Shown: positions 11,403 to 23,464 of the stretch, piece after piece
How the letters are laid out: each line of letters begins with the position of its first letter
Numbering within the stretch: the stretch's first letter is position 1
From: Prostheceraeus crozeri
Taxonomy: Eukaryota; Platyhelminthes; Polycladida; Euryleptidae
Direction: 5' to 3'
NCBI GenBank assembly: GCA_907163375.1
Contig: CAJQUW010015655.1
Location: forward strand, 242,657 to 306,656
Length of the DNA stretch: 64,000 bases
The notes under the pieces: model-generated
What the model saw: the letters and a program-made list of their open reading frames with translations, nothing else
Databases searched by the model: none
Told to the model about the DNA's origin: nothing
Program-made: the position numbers and the translations under genes

Positions 11403-13921
11403 ATTTATTTAAATAATTTTGCGATAGATAAGTCAAAACAGGGTTGCCACTTCCGGAAGACAAAAATACAGACTTGATGACTAGTTACTACTAGAGCAGA
11501 CCAAAAGCCTTCGTCAGCTTTACGAAGAGTCTCGTTTGTATCAGGGAAGATTACAATCAGCATCATTTTCAACGAAAACATTGCGACAAAATTCAATCGA
11601 ATTAAGACAAGACACAGTCAAATTAATTCGAAGGATGCAGAAAAAAATGTATGCAGAACAGCGGGAAACGTAGACACTCGACATCTTGGATCGGTATTCT
11701 TGGGGGATTCTACAAGCCACAAATTTGCGACAAATGTTGGATGATCTTTTGAAATCTCCCGAAGAACTGAAGTTGGATCGTGTCTAATGGACTAACCTAA
11801 CGTCAGTTGGTCATTTTAAGAGAAACTGAGTGATCACATGACCGACTTCTTTAGGCTAAGTAGAATTTATCTATTTTGGTTCATGTAGATTCCGCATGCT
11901 CCTTAACCCCCACCCCATTGGGGTGTTTTGACAAACACACCTTGCTGGAGAAAGGGGGGCCCAGCGCACCCTGCACATTTCTAAAGGTCCTGATAACTAA
12001 AGGTTTTGATATTCAAGGTCATTGTGGAGGTCAAATGTGAAGTCAAAGGTCAAAAAGATGATTTTTTTACTATGGTTACTATATTTACTATGGCTTTAAA
12101 TTTTGAATTCAAAACGTCGAAGCATAGATAGCTCGACAGTCATCAAGTTGCTTGTCAATTGCAAATCTCAAATTAACCCTGGCATGGCTGCGACTTTTAA
12201 TGGGGAGTTGTGTCGATGTTGAGAGATGTAAACTAGGCCTGCTGATGATTCCTGATATTGAATGAAATAGCAGCTATTCAGGTCTTTTTCCATTTCTCAA
12301 CTGAGTATGCAACTCAAAATTTAATTTTTCCATTTACAGCGTTTTCTAAAGCAGGCTACCTTTTGTAGCAAGTTTCGTAAATGTTTAACAAAACAGTAAA
12401 CGTCTGGCGATTCGTTCACACATTCATCAAAAAGAAATTACGACGGTCCTGACGATTTTTAACATAGGTACCGGGTACATATCGAACCGCATACCTACAT
12501 TCGTCACCGTCAAATCATTGAACTAGATTGGTTATCTGAAGTTGTCTGGAATGGAAATTGATTCAAGTTCACGGCATATCCGGAGGAGCTACGTTGGGGC
12601 ATGGGTCACCAATGAAATGCTTAGAATCGCACATGTGACTGATTCTAAACCAATGATTCAGTCGATGACAAGTGTCTCTAAGTGAAAAGGCGCACGATTT
12701 TTATGCCACTATTAGGCTACAGTGTTGTGCATGAAGCTTAGCTGCCATTCTAGATGCTCTATTGTCATCAATTTCTATGCTTCATTTAGATTATCCAATT
12801 TTCCGTTTATAACAAGTAAGCCCCAGTGCCGGTTTTATAATTGCTCAAATACTGAAATGCCGGCATTGTAAAAATGGATCGGCATAGAATACAGCAAAAG
12901 AAATTCAGATGCAAGCCGATTCTCTCAATAGCATTTGAATTTCGCAACTATGAGATTCATACGTGCTTTTGAGTATTCAATATCTTGCTTCGATAAATCT
13001 GGCTGTTTCTAGTCGCTTCTGTAGCACTGTGAAACAAACATCACATGATCTGTCAAGCTCAATTTGATTTTGAATTATTGACAATTCACTTTGTTTGCGA
13101 ATTTCTGGGAAAGACATTCTTCCATGCATTGAAAGTACTGGCTTTTCTACAGGTCGATCATCTGAGTTGAGCATTGGACGCAGAAAAGTGAGCATCTTGA
13201 GAGTTTAGTCGTGGCACTCCTAAGTCCAAATATTTGCGAAACAACATCCTCCCAACTGATATCGATCTTTCACGGATTATCATGACACTGCGCCTCCATT
13301 TACCCATCGTTTGAGTAGCTCATTTCTAATACAACAGTCTGCCAGTAGGAAACAATCTTTCTGACGATCAATACTGTGTGTTTTGCCTGTACAGAATACA
13401 CACCCATCAAGTCAAAATAGAAAGAATATTCTGATAGCGGAAATAGGCGTTTGAAATGCATTTATAAAACTAAGGTATGTTTGAATAAGCACGGAAAGTT
13501 CGTTAATTAATTAAAATAGAATAGGAGTACTCTACTCAGTGAGAGAGAAAGAGATAAACATGCATACTTGGTGACTGAAAGAGAAAGTGAAGCAAATAGC
13601 GATGCTACGGATATTTTGGATGTTGGACATGCTGGCCGTAGATAACACTGCACAGACAGGCGCGTTTAAGATGGTTAACATGGTAAACCGTCACTAAACT
13701 TCATATCCGAGTGGTAAACGGCCCCGGCTTCCGGGGCATCGTTGCAGTTTCCAAATTCAAGGTCCGGGCCCTCGTTAGTAACTATCGAAAGCTAGCAACC
13801 ATTTGAATACAGTTGTAAATTATGCTCAAATAATCAATTATCTCATCAAGGTTCACTTAAGATGTCATCCTATTCAGAATTTCAATTAAGGCATGTGAAT
13901 ATCCAACGCACATACCAACCG
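11403..13921. other. Gene-free stretch with one MITE-related piece
   Basis: No gene was recognised. At 12,175-12,300 a segment with GTTGTGTCGATGTTGAGAGATG and GCAGCTATTCAGGTC is homologous to one side of the MITE at 28,278-28,467. A 72-codon minus-strand frame at 12,977-13,195 could not be assigned. Confidence 0.45.
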
Positions 13922-14562
13922 CAGTGTTCCAACTGGTTAACTTGAAAATTTTCGGGCATTGAGTTTTCCCGCAAAAATTCGGGCATTTTTCGGGCATGAA
14001 TACTATTTATCTTTATTGAACAAAGGGACTAACATAGGTCTATGTTCGCGAACATAACGCACATATTTTATCGATCTGGCCACCTTAAATATACTGCCAA
14101 ATCTTTGTTGTTCGACGTAGTAGGCCTACGCTTCATACTTTCTGATGATAATAGTTTCCTGCGGTAGGCCACGTTGGTTTCAATCATATAAAATAACTTA
14201 CATGTATTATTCAGGGTAGTGCTCCAACTATGTATTCTTTAAATACATGTAAGTCAATTTACATGCATCCTGATATTCGTATTACTAGGTGTTTGGGAAT
14301 ATAATTTACATAGCATAAGCAAAAACTATATATGAAAAATCATAATTTTTCTTCGACACGACCACTATTTTGAAAACTACTTCCAAGATGAGTAAATCCG
14401 TCTTTGGCAAGTATTTACTCTGGTTTCTAGAAAAATGCTGACACTCTCAATGTAATTTACTGCAAGTAGGCCTACATGCACGAATACAATACAAAACTGT
14501 CCTTCAAATAAGGTATGTAGAACTGAAAAAAGGACAATCACGTCTAACTCTCAAAACTCGGT

Positions 14563-14853
14563 TTAATTATCTAGAGTAGTCTTCTGCTTCTTTTGACCAG
14601 CATCAGCTGCCTCAGCATCAAGATCAACATTGATAGCATGTCTTTTCAAAATGTTCTGTACAATTTTTGATTTTTGTTTTTCTTTTTTCTCGCCAATTAT
14701 CTGCTTCTTTTGGTGTAGGTCTTCAATCTCGTCATCGAATCTCTGAGCTGACGTCTGCAGGTCTTCCATTAGCTTGCGGATTTTGTTGCGTTCATCGGTC
14801 TTCTTTCTGATGACATCCTCCATTTCCTTCGATTGCTTTTGAAAAAGCATCAT
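14563..14853 (-). CDS. Lys/Glu-rich coiled-coil ORF inside the hAT element
   Basis: The 96-codon frame is highly charged, with heptad-like runs (KQSKEMEDVIRKKTDERNK, FDDEIEDLHQKKQ). It ends with a nuclear-localisation-like basic cluster and GQKKQKTTLDN. The same frame is open slightly upstream (KIIKELDDSKRTNDVMM), almost up to the stop of the transposase frame. It may therefore be the transposase C-terminus after a small frame slip or splice, or a second protein. A GTAAGTAACAG string at the junction resembles a donor followed by an acceptor but is far too short for an intron. No enzyme function is suggested. Confidence 0.5.
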   Translation of the reverse strand: MMLFQKQSKEMEDVIRKKTDERNKIRKLMEDLQTSAQRFDDEIEDLHQKKQIIGEKKEKQKSKIVQNILKRHAINVDLDAEAADAGQKKQKTTLDN

Positions 14854-14905
14854 GACGTCATTTGTCCTTTTGGAATCGTCTAGTTCTTTAATAATTTTCT
14901 GTTAC

Positions 14906-15856
14906 TTACATTTTCTTTTCATTTCTTCTTCTTTGTTGGTCTTCGCGCTTCCTCATATGTGCTGCCCGTGCAGCTAAGGCCATATTAACCAATTCTTTCG
15001 TCACTGGCATGGTTGCAGCGGTCCAGCTCTTTACTCTCATGCATGATTTTGAGACGAGCACAGCTGTGACGGTCTCCGGTTTCATGTTCAGACGTTTCTT
15101 TTGCAAACTGTCATGGAGGACACTGAACACACGTTCTACATCCGAATTTCCGTGAGGCAATGCGCAAATCGCTAGAGCGAGTCGTACCATCAACGGGTAT
15201 TTGCCAGTTTTGTGGATATTCACCCAATGTTCTCGAACATTTTCGACAGGAGTATGATGTTTGGGTTTCATACTTTGAACCTGTCTTATTTCCAACACAA
15301 GTGTGGAAGTCTCAGCAGAGGAAATCACATTTGGCATACACTTCGCCAAGCGAAGACCCCATTTCTCCATTTCCGTATCATACTGTTTCTCTGGAGCGAG
15401 AAATTCGGTAGATTTCAATAACTTATTTCCAAAGGGCAGATAGAATAGAAGCTTTTGTGCCGCTGTTGAGAAGAAACTGTTCATCATCTCAATCGCATCA
15501 GCTTGTTCTGATGGTACCAAGTCGACAAGTAAGGCCTTGGCCTTGCGACCAATGCAGAATTGATAATGATTTAACCATATTTCTTTATTAGTTGGATCAA
15601 TCTTCCAAATCTTCCTCGGCAGGTGTTTTGGTTGGACGAAACGCAGCAGGAGTTTTCGGAGAAGATCAACCATCGAAGTATGAAGAGTGCGAATTTGAAC
15701 ATCACTCTGCAAACAAAACTCTGCTGTCGAAACCAAATTACTAATGAGTCTCTGTGAATGCAGTGGCTTATGAGAGAAATGTAAATACTGACCTTCGAGG
15801 AAATAATTCAGAGGTATCATCGTATCTGTAATAATTGGAAATTCATTAATTACCAA
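14906..15856 (-). CDS. hAT transposase, C-terminal half with dimerisation domain
   Basis: A 316-codon minus-strand frame. Its end holds the hAT C-terminal dimerisation domain: YPLMVRLALAICALPHGNSD, then VERVFSVLHDSLQKKRLNMK and a tail rich in Arg/Lys (MRKREDQQRRRNEKKM). This follows the usual order of L.LA..I...P.GN.DVER.FS. The N-terminal BED finger and the first catalytic aspartates of the RNase H-like core are not visible in the same frame, so it is partial; the first 200 residues are presumably the insertion/helical part. The frame is unusually intact for a fossil, suggesting recent activity or domestication. A coiled-coil frame follows 50 bases downstream. Confidence 0.75.
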   Translation of the reverse strand: MVINEFPIITDTMIPLNYFLEGQYLHFSHKPLHSQRLISNLVSTAEFCLQSDVQIRTLHTSMVDLLRKLLLRFVQPKHLPRKIWKIDPTNKEIWLNHYQFCIGRKAKALLVDLVPSEQADAIEMMNSFFSTAAQKLLFYLPFGNKLLKSTEFLAPEKQYDTEMEKWGLRLAKCMPNVISSAETSTLVLEIRQVQSMKPKHHTPVENVREHWVNIHKTGKYPLMVRLALAICALPHGNSDVERVFSVLHDSLQKKRLNMKPETVTAVLVSKSCMRVKSWTAATMPVTKELVNMALAARAAHMRKREDQQRRRNEKKM

Positions 15857-16401
15857 TATAATTCATCAATTCGCTGAGAATAATTTCATGGGTATAATTA
15901 ACATGAACAATTTATAGGCCTACATAGCAAATTTTTAACTCTCATTTACTACAATCAAGTGTTAACATATCAAAATTCCAGGACTTTTCCAGAAGTGTGA
16001 AATTTAAGGAGTTTCCAGGGTCCTTAAAATTTATTTTAAGATTTAAGGAGTCTTCCAGGAAATTGAGGAGCGCAGGAACCCTGAATAAAACAAACTGGAG
16101 AAAAATTGATAAATTTTTTGGCCATCTCTTTAGAGTCTCGACATATGGACATGATACATAATCAATAGTTGCAAAAGATTATCTGTCGCATCCCTCAAAG
16201 GCTCTGCAATTTCACCTTTCAGAGGCGTTCCTGAACTGTACATATGATAGGGGCCTATGTTTTCGTTATATATCAACAGTATACACGTAATAGGAATTTA
16301 GATCAATATTCGGGCATTCGCTACCAAAAATTTCGGGCATTCGGGTGTCATGATTTTGGATTCGGGCATTTTCGGGCATTCGGGCGAGAGTAGGAACACT
16401 G

Positions 16402-17158
16402 ATAACCGCTAACTAAAAATACGTTTGATGAATATAATGAGTGCATTGATATTCGTCTATATACATGCTCGCAGAGCATAATTCGAAATGTTCAAAAGCG
16501 TGCTTGCTTTTCTAAACAGAATCATGACTCGCGCCGGAAAAAGAAATTGTCAAAGCCAAGTTATCAGTAATTGTGACGCCTATAATATAATGTCCTATCT
16601 CACAGAAATCCATTTCATGACTTGTTCGACGCAGAACGCGTTGGTCTTTAAATCAATACAATATTTTGAGCGAGAACATAATGTGTTACCTATTACGAGG
16701 ACATTTTCCAGTAGGAAGTCCGCTGTAGATTTTTGTAGCAAATAAGAAAACAAAACAACCAATTTTCATAATTAACTCAGTGTTTTTTTAAAGGGTTCAA
16801 CGGTCATATTCTGCACCATGGAATTTTCGACTTGTACCGTGGATTTTGAACGTTCATCCGTTACATGTAGTGAGCCATAGCCGACCCTGTCAATGTCCAG
16901 AATTCATCTCAAGATAGCTCATTAACATGATGTCGATTAGTTCATGCTGGGATGATGCGGGCACTGGCTGTGTGATTATAAAATACATTTCTATGTTTGA
17001 TAATGAGTCTCTTGTCTAAATAGCACATGTAATTAGCTTCAAGACTTGGAAAGTCACCTTGCGCACGTACATGCAGAATCACGAGTAAAATTCACTGCTC
17101 TGCTAAATGTTATACTGCATTCATAACTTCGGTTTTGCCTATGAATCCTGAGTGCGTT
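16402..17158. other. Gene-free stretch
   Basis: No gene or repeat was recognised between the hAT element and the next MITE. Confidence 0.4.
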
Positions 17159-17197
17159 AGGCGTACCAGAGATGCGGAGTCCTATCATTTTGATAGG

Positions 17198-17216
17198 ACT
17201 CCAACTCCAACTCCGA

Positions 17217-17268
<52 letters not shown>

Positions 17269-17270
17269 AA
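17198..17270 (+). repeat. (GGCTCC)n / (GACTCC)n hexamer run
   Basis: CCAACTCCGACTCC passes into repeated CCGGCT hexamers, giving an Ala-Pro/Thr-Pro reading. It expands the subterminal GACTCC words of the surrounding element and is a microsatellite, not a coding region. Confidence 0.85.
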
Positions 17271-17929
17271 CTCGGGGGGTTGATAGGACTCCGACTCCGG
17301 GTGTCAAGCTCATAAAGTCTAGTTTTTTGAAAAATTAACTGGTAACCTACATCATTATCATAGTCTTACCGGACCGGAACCTATATTTAGTAATCATTGC
17401 TAATCATTGCGACCTATAATTATCAATCATTTTCGATGAAAGTTGATCAAATGTCGCTTTCAGTTGGATGCATGCGACTCGGCTCCTCCCATCTTCTTGA
17501 TGCATGCTTAACACGGATTTTCTCCAGTCTCTACCAGGCAGGAAAATCTCCCATCCTTCTCCAAAAAATATGAGTGCACTTTCGAATTTAATATGCGCTT
17601 TAGAGGAGACATCACACACGATTAGCGTGAGGGAAAGAGGTAATGTTCTCAAACAAACTAGTATTTCATTTTAGTCTATGATGTGACCTTTGGTGCGCAC
17701 GTGTGATCGAGGCTAGGAAGGCTTGTCTTATCTACTAAATCACCGATTGAAAAGGCAATCCTTTTTTCACTATCACGGTTCATTCCCTCAACTATTACAA
17801 GCTTTTGCTTGCAGAAGTGTCTCTGTACTTTTGTTTGACGGAGAAAGTTGACATCAAGGCAGTGACAGCTATATGCACGAGGACAAATAATTTGTTTGTA
17901 TTATATTTCTGTCTAGTTACAGGCCGTTG

Positions 17930-18530
17930 TGCCAGTCAATTTTTACTCCCGCCAAAATTTACTCCCCCAGTAAATTTTTCCTAGGATATTTTTACTCCCC
18001 CAGTAAATTTTTCCTAAGATATTTTTACTCCCAACTGACAAAATTTACTCCCCCAGTAAAGAGTTAGATATCTCTGATATGAGATTGAATTTCACAATTC
18101 TGATTGCAGATTCGTTCTTAGGAACCTCAAATTGATGGGACTAGCATGAATTAAAGAAAACAGTAGTCAGTAACAAAAATTGTTCCGCTAACTTCACAAA
18201 CTGACTTCCAATAAAGTAAAATCGCATTTACTGAGCAAAAACTGGGCTTTTGTGGGATAACAATGACAGATTTGAAATCAGCGAGTCAAACTGCATCGGA
18301 TAGGCTAAATTTACTAGGGAGTAGAATATTCTAGGCCAAATTTACTGGGGGAGTAAATTTTGTCAGGGGGGAGTAAATATTTCTTAGGCAAATTTTACTG
18401 GGGGAGTAAATTTTGTCAGGGGGGAGTAAATATTTCTTAGGCAAATTTTACTGGGGGAGTAAAAATTTCCTAGGAAAAATTTACTTGAGAGTAAATTTTG
18501 TCAGGGAGTAAAAATAAACTGTTACACTGG
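17930..18530. mobile_element. Nested foldback element with ACTCCCCCAGTAAATTTT subrepeats
   Basis: The left arm has several copies of TTTACTCCCCCAGTAAATTT and the right arm has the same words inverted (GGGGGAGTAAATTTTG), with CCTAGG between. It starts near GCCAGTCAATTTTTACTCCC and ends near GGGAGTAAAAATAAACTG. Sibling copies of the outer element lack this block between their TTACAGGCC and GGAGTCC equivalents, which proves it is an insertion. No coding capacity was seen. Confidence 0.75.
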
Positions 18531-18617
18531 AGTCCTATCATTTGATAGGACTCCGACTCCGACTCCAGCAAAAGTGATAGGACTCCAGGACTCCGACTCC
18601 GCATCCCTGAGGCGTAC

Positions 18618-20990
18618 ACTAATGAAAGACATTTACAATTTATGAATTTATACACAAACCTCTGCGATCCAATGTTTTTAAAATCATTACCTCATTAACT
18701 GATTTACAAATTATGCCCTCTTTATTGTATTAATTGCTTGCAGATCAATGTTTCCTCTATTAAGGCGCTCGAACTCAGTGAAGCTTGGTGCAAACAATCG
18801 CTTGCCGTCAGTTTCAAAGTCTACGTTTTATTCCGTAAACACATAAGCTGTCTATGAGCGAACACAAAAATTTTCATTCCAATGTTTGATTTTGACTTAT
18901 CAAAAGAGTTTTAGTTTTTCTTATTTTCCGATGAGATTTGGTTAATATTTGACCACAATTGACTGTGCTGACATTCAATCGTCATACAAATCACGCAAAT
19001 GTATTGACAGGTGCTGCACCTCAGAACCATTAAATATTACGATAGTGTAATGCCTCACTATCATCAGAAAAATTGAAAAGGAACAACTAAAAATAACTGA
19101 TATAAAGAATTAACTGCAAATGTTCTCCAAATGGTAAATACAAGCATTTAATCTATTAAATGCTATCACGTTGTTATTAACCTATCAGTTATTGCTCATA
19201 TTCATCCAAAACACAAAGTCATGAGTTAGTGCAACACCGCGGTATCAAATAACACAAAACAAGTTTCACTTTGGAAGAGTTAGAAGAAGCTTTTGTGAAG
19301 TGCATAAATAGAAATTGAGAATCAGTCACTTAGTTTATACATTCATCACAAAAAGTGATACACAAGAAAAAGCAGGCTTCAAAGGAAAAAAACAATATTC
19401 AGAAGCTACAAATGTGGCAAAAAAAGCAGTGTGGAACAGGACAAAGAGAGTTAATCAAAATGTTGATCGGAAATCAGGTCCGAAATGACACATTATTCAC
19501 TAAAGATCAAATTCAATCAAGAAGTTACAAGTGTAAACTTGATTTAGGTAAAAATGCGTTATGACGGTTTTGTCGAAAAGTGTGTAAATATCGCAATAAT
19601 TAGGCTACGCCTCCTTTGAACAGAACTTTTGGAAAAAGTAACGAGCTGCAAATGATCTCCATTATATACCTTTTACTATAGAGAACCAAACGATATGTTA
19701 TTTCGTTGGTTATGAGTATTCTATAGGTTAGTATATTCAATTCCAGATTTGAAGGCCAATTCATTCGAATGAAATCATATAGTAAGTATATTAGCAGCAG
19801 CTCAGTATTAATTGAATCCTCAGTGTGCATGCTAGTTTCGATTTTATTGAATGAACTCGAGTTGAGACCCAGTACGAAATATGAAATATGCACATTTTTA
19901 CATTTTTGGAGAAATTAACACGGTATTGGCTAATCATGATAGCAATAAAGAAGGAACAACAGTGTTTACAAATCATCCGTGTCCTGGCAACCTTGGAGAG
20001 GTTCATGTAATGCCTGCTAGCAATACAATGGGAGACTGTGTACTACTTTAATGCTCTGCGTGATCACATCAAAAACTGCCTGTCACTGAAAGTGCAAAAT
20101 ATAATAATCAAAGGCAATGATCATAATTAACTTTAAAAGATCCAAATGGGTCCACAATATCACTCAGATTCACGAAATGAAATATTGAATCATAAAATCA
20201 TGCCGATGAAAGTATATAAATTCCTCAACGCTGTGTGATTTGCAGCAAGATATCTCCAAATAATATTACTATGATTTCAAGATTTTCACATCATCACCAT
20301 TATAAATGGAAAAGAACCTTCAATTCTGGGACCGCTTCTTTTCAAGAATATCACGGACAGGCTCGCCATGTGTGCTACCCAACTAACTGTGAGTCTATGA
20401 GTGATCTAAGGATGAAAGAAGCTTTCTTACTTAGTTTGTCAAAGAAAGATTGTCAACCTAGTTTAAAATTTATAAGCTTTAAAAAGACGCAAGTCAGGCA
20501 TAAGAAATCCATTCAATAATAAATATTGTTCAAACGCAAAATTTTTCATAAAACTCGTTTGCACTTCATCACAGGGAATGTCCATTTAAAAAATAAACCA
20601 CTACCGCACGTTTTTCTAGAATAAATCAATTTACCCAAGTGTTCCGACTTACAAATTTTCGCTTTCAATTTCTCATATCGAATCAAATTTTCGCAGAGTA
20701 AACATTTAGTTCTAATACTGTGTAGATTCGGTGAATTCAGAATTTGACGCGAAAAGTGTTCGAGAGAACACTGATCAAATAACGACAATGGTTCGTGCAT
20801 ACGAGAAGTTTTCTATTAGCATAACTTTCTTGAACGTCGCCGATAATACAGCGGAAGCTGAGACGAAAATCAAACTGCTAGACGAACGTAAAACCACGTA
20901 TTTCGACGGAGCATTGTCCGAACTGTGAATAAGCATATTATTCCTTAGAATAAAGCTGCTTCGATGCAGAAAAAAGAAAGCTGGTTATAA
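18618..20990. other. Non-coding stretch, possible intron or flank of the K2P duplication
   Basis: No gene was recognised. The part from about 19,798 to 20,230 is paralogous to 34,850-35,290 and is listed separately. Confidence 0.4.
19798..20230. repeat. Segmental duplication block 1a
   Basis: Matches 34,850-35,290 in the same orientation, with shared words such as TTTCGATTTTATT, TCGAGTTGAGAC and AAATGGGTCCACA and frequent small indels. It is the outermost of several colinear blocks linking 19.8-31.0 kb with 34.9-40.0 kb. Confidence 0.75.
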
Positions 20991-20998
20991 CTGACATG

Positions 20999-21629
20999 GG
21001 TACTTATGGGTTATCTCTCCCCGCGTTTTCAAATTTGTGTAAAATCAGTAGAAATGAATCAATCGTTACAAAACTTCACGTGCCCGTGAGTGAGGATATT
21101 TTCTACCCACATGTAAAACTTTAGGCAAATCGGAGAAGCACTTTTTGAATTAGGAGCGATAACTTGAAGTGTAGCGATGCCGGCAGCTTGATCTGACTTC
21201 TTGTGATCTCACCGTCGGAGCAGAAAACACTTGAGGTCAGCAAAGTCATTTCCCGACAACCCATGAAGCGATGATGACCAGTCCACATCCCTTATATTAA
21301 TATGCTTGGCTTAATAAAGGTGTAGCAGGGTAGTGGTTGTGGGAAGATTTCAAATAACAGTGGATGAGACCAAGAGGGAGAGAGAACAATGCACACACGA
21401 GTAGCAATAATGCGTCGAACAGACGAAGTCAGATCATGCTGTTGACATCGCTACACTTCACGTTACCGTCTCTAATGGAAAAAGTACTTGTCTGATCTGC
21501 ACAAAATTTTGTGTGTTGGTAAAAAATATGCTTAAGTACGTTTACCCGAACTTTGGTGACGATTGATTCACTTTTGCAGATTTTAGACAAATTTGAAAAC
21601 CTGTGGGGGGGAGATTACCCATAAGTACC
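20999..21629. mobile_element. Long-TIR MITE with 8-bp target duplication
   Basis: The termini are inverted: GGTACTTATGGGTTATCTC at left and the mirrored complement ending AAGTACC at right. A perfect 8-bp target duplication CTGACATG flanks both sides (20,991-20,998 and 21,630-21,637). The arms match for roughly 100 bases at the tips. They match again further in, at TGAAGTGTAGCGATG with ATCTGACTTC (21,165-21,205 against 21,425-21,470). No ORF. The 8-bp duplication suggests hAT mobilisation. Confidence 0.85.
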
Positions 21630-21850
21630 CTGACATGTATCAAAAGATCAAATTGTGAACGCGAAGTGATTATTGCCAAAAAAATTGATTCTACGCCGCT
21701 ATTATATTATGACTAATTATATGGATATGGAAAAAATCAATTAATTTTAAAACAAATAAGTTACTGATCTCAGTTCAATTTTCATGCTATTTGTTACAGA
21801 AATGAGACAATTATTGTTTCATTGAGACTAACTCACAACATTTTAATTAG

Positions 21851-22111
21851 AAGTTTTGGAAAAGCCAAGTACGGTGATGGTAAGTAAAAATATAGGCAAT
21901 TATCAACTGTATATTACGACCTTATATCCAAGGCCATCATCAGGTTCTGAATCAATTTAATGATAAATAATTGATTATGAATAATTTTTACGAATTGATT
22001 CAGAACCAGATGATGGCCTTGGATATAGGAATATATGAAGGCCTTGGATATATAGTTGATAATAGCCTATATTTTTACTTACCATCACCGTACTTGGCTT
22101 TCCCAAAACTT
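21851..22111. mobile_element. Near-palindromic foldback element
   Basis: Both arms carry AAGTTTTGG, GCCAAGTACGGTGATGG and TAAGTAAAAATATAGGC in inverted orientation. An inner inverted pair, CCAAGGCCATCATC / GATGATGGCCTTGG, surrounds a short AT-rich loop. The RNA would form one long hairpin. No ORF. Confidence 0.8.
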
Positions 22112-22359
22112 CCAAAAATTATGTCGAGCCAAAGCATATTCGCTCATTAACTCACAGCAACTTTAACTAAAACTAATTTGAAAGTTAAAAAAACTTCTTA
22201 TTCTAAACACGACTTCCGAATGAAATGAGTCAATTGAAATCAAGTCTTGATATGAAACATTATCGGTTAGTGTAGAACTCACAGAATTAAATATTTTGTT
22301 TATCTGCTTCGTTTTGCTAGAAGTGTGATTAATACGAAATTGACGGCACATCGAGGAAC

Positions 22360-22600
22360 CTATTGAGTGGGCAAGAAGGAATTCCTAATACCTTCCAGAG
22401 ATAGCAAAAAAATCGTGCGTCGCTTGCGGATTAATGTGAGTTCCAGCAAAGTGCTTCGATTGCCAAAATTCCTTCAGATTCGAAGAATTCAGATCATTGT
22501 GCACAAGTTTTCCCCATAATGTTGGTCCTTCCGATCATTATTAAAGAAAGTAGCAGGCGTACGAAAATTAGTTCACTTGATGATCCTCTCCTCGGCATTG
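22360..22600. repeat. Dispersed repeat, copy 1 (also 36,030 and inverted at 40,915)
   Basis: Shares TCGTGCGTCGC.TGCGGATT and CAGATTCGAAGAATTCAGATCATTG with 36,030-36,250. A third copy lies inverted at about 40,915-41,040. It is therefore probably an old transposon fragment that also lies within the duplicated blocks. Confidence 0.65.
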
Positions 22601-23464
22601 CTCACTGTATAGTGCATACATTGAATCGAAGCCACACATCGATGTGTGTTTTGGTGTGTGCGAAGATATATCACAGCACGCACGCATCTCTCACTGGGTG
22701 TCCTCGGCTGACAGCTTATTGTTTGCCATTTCTAATAGCAAGCGATACACGAATTATACATTCGAGAAGGAACAAGTTTTACAATTCTGTGCCATTTCGA
22801 TATTAAATACAATTCTTCCTTTCTAGGAAACCGAAGCGCGCGCAGATGAATCTAATTCTGTGGTAGAACTGGTTCCAGTATCGAACAATGTACATGTATG
22901 TATATTCCATTTTGTCATCAGATAAGACTAGAATTCTAATATAACTCCAATACAAAGACGGCTGTCTTCGCAATTTGTATAATTAAGTTCACATGAAATA
23001 CGATTCTGTGCTATACAAGTCGGAAGTCGAAAACTTGTTGAACACTTGAATTTGGAATACTTGACGATGATATGAGTGATAAACTGACAAAATGGTTATG
23101 AACCGTAAATGAGATGGCAGAAGGGATGTACAACTACGTGATGTGAAAAGAAAACGAATGGAAAGAAGAGGCGATAATTCATTTTGTGTATCATAGATTT
23201 AATGCAATGATTTATCATGCAAGTTAGTCATTGCCAGGAATTGATAGACATACATTATTATCAAAATCACTTTGCGAAGGCACGTTTTAAAGTCTTGAAA
23301 TCTATAGTAAGAAATAAGTTTTAGTTACAGCAATGGTTTTTTCTCTAGAATTAGCTCTCGTTCGGACAACAATCGCATTTTATTTATAAATTTTATTAAC
23401 AAGTTTTGGAGAGCCGGTCAATATAAGATGCAAGAACACATATACAGTTAGCATGCATTTAATC

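Larger units (their letters stand above)
13922..16401 (-). mobile_element. hAT DNA transposon with both ends
   Basis: The left end begins CAGTGTTCCAACTGG and the right end finishes with GGAACACTG, so the termini are inverted copies starting CAGTGTTCC, a normal hAT terminus. Subterminal CGGGCAT words repeat several times near both ends (13,950-14,005 and 16,310-16,385), probably old transposase-binding sites. The flanks share AACCGC, which may be the rest of an eroded 8-bp target duplication. Inside, on the minus strand, lies the C-terminal half of a transposase plus a coiled-coil frame. The N-terminal half is not recognisable. Between about 15,960 and 16,085 a TTTCCAGG/GGAAACTCC-type segment looks like a terminus of a second, nested element. 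Confidence 0.75.
17167..18609 (-). mobile_element. BED-carrying non-autonomous hAT-like element, copy 1 (with nested insert)
   Basis: The ends are inverted: CAGAGATGCGGAGTCC at left and GACTCCGCATCCCTG at right. A perfect 8-bp target duplication AGGCGTAC lies at 17,159-17,166 and 18,610-18,617, the hAT signature. The subterminal sequence is built from GGAGTC/GACTCC words. The minus-strand interior at about 17,440-17,600 encodes a BED-finger-like exon (SKVHSYFLEKDGRFSCL, then ESHASN and KRHLINFHRK) with in-frame stops. The copy is about 1.44 kb, twice the length of its siblings, because another element sits at about 17,930-18,530. Confidence 0.85.

Noticed and set aside
12977-13195. 72-codon minus-strand frame as a possible host exon
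   Set aside because: No recognisable domain or clear splice sites; left unassigned.
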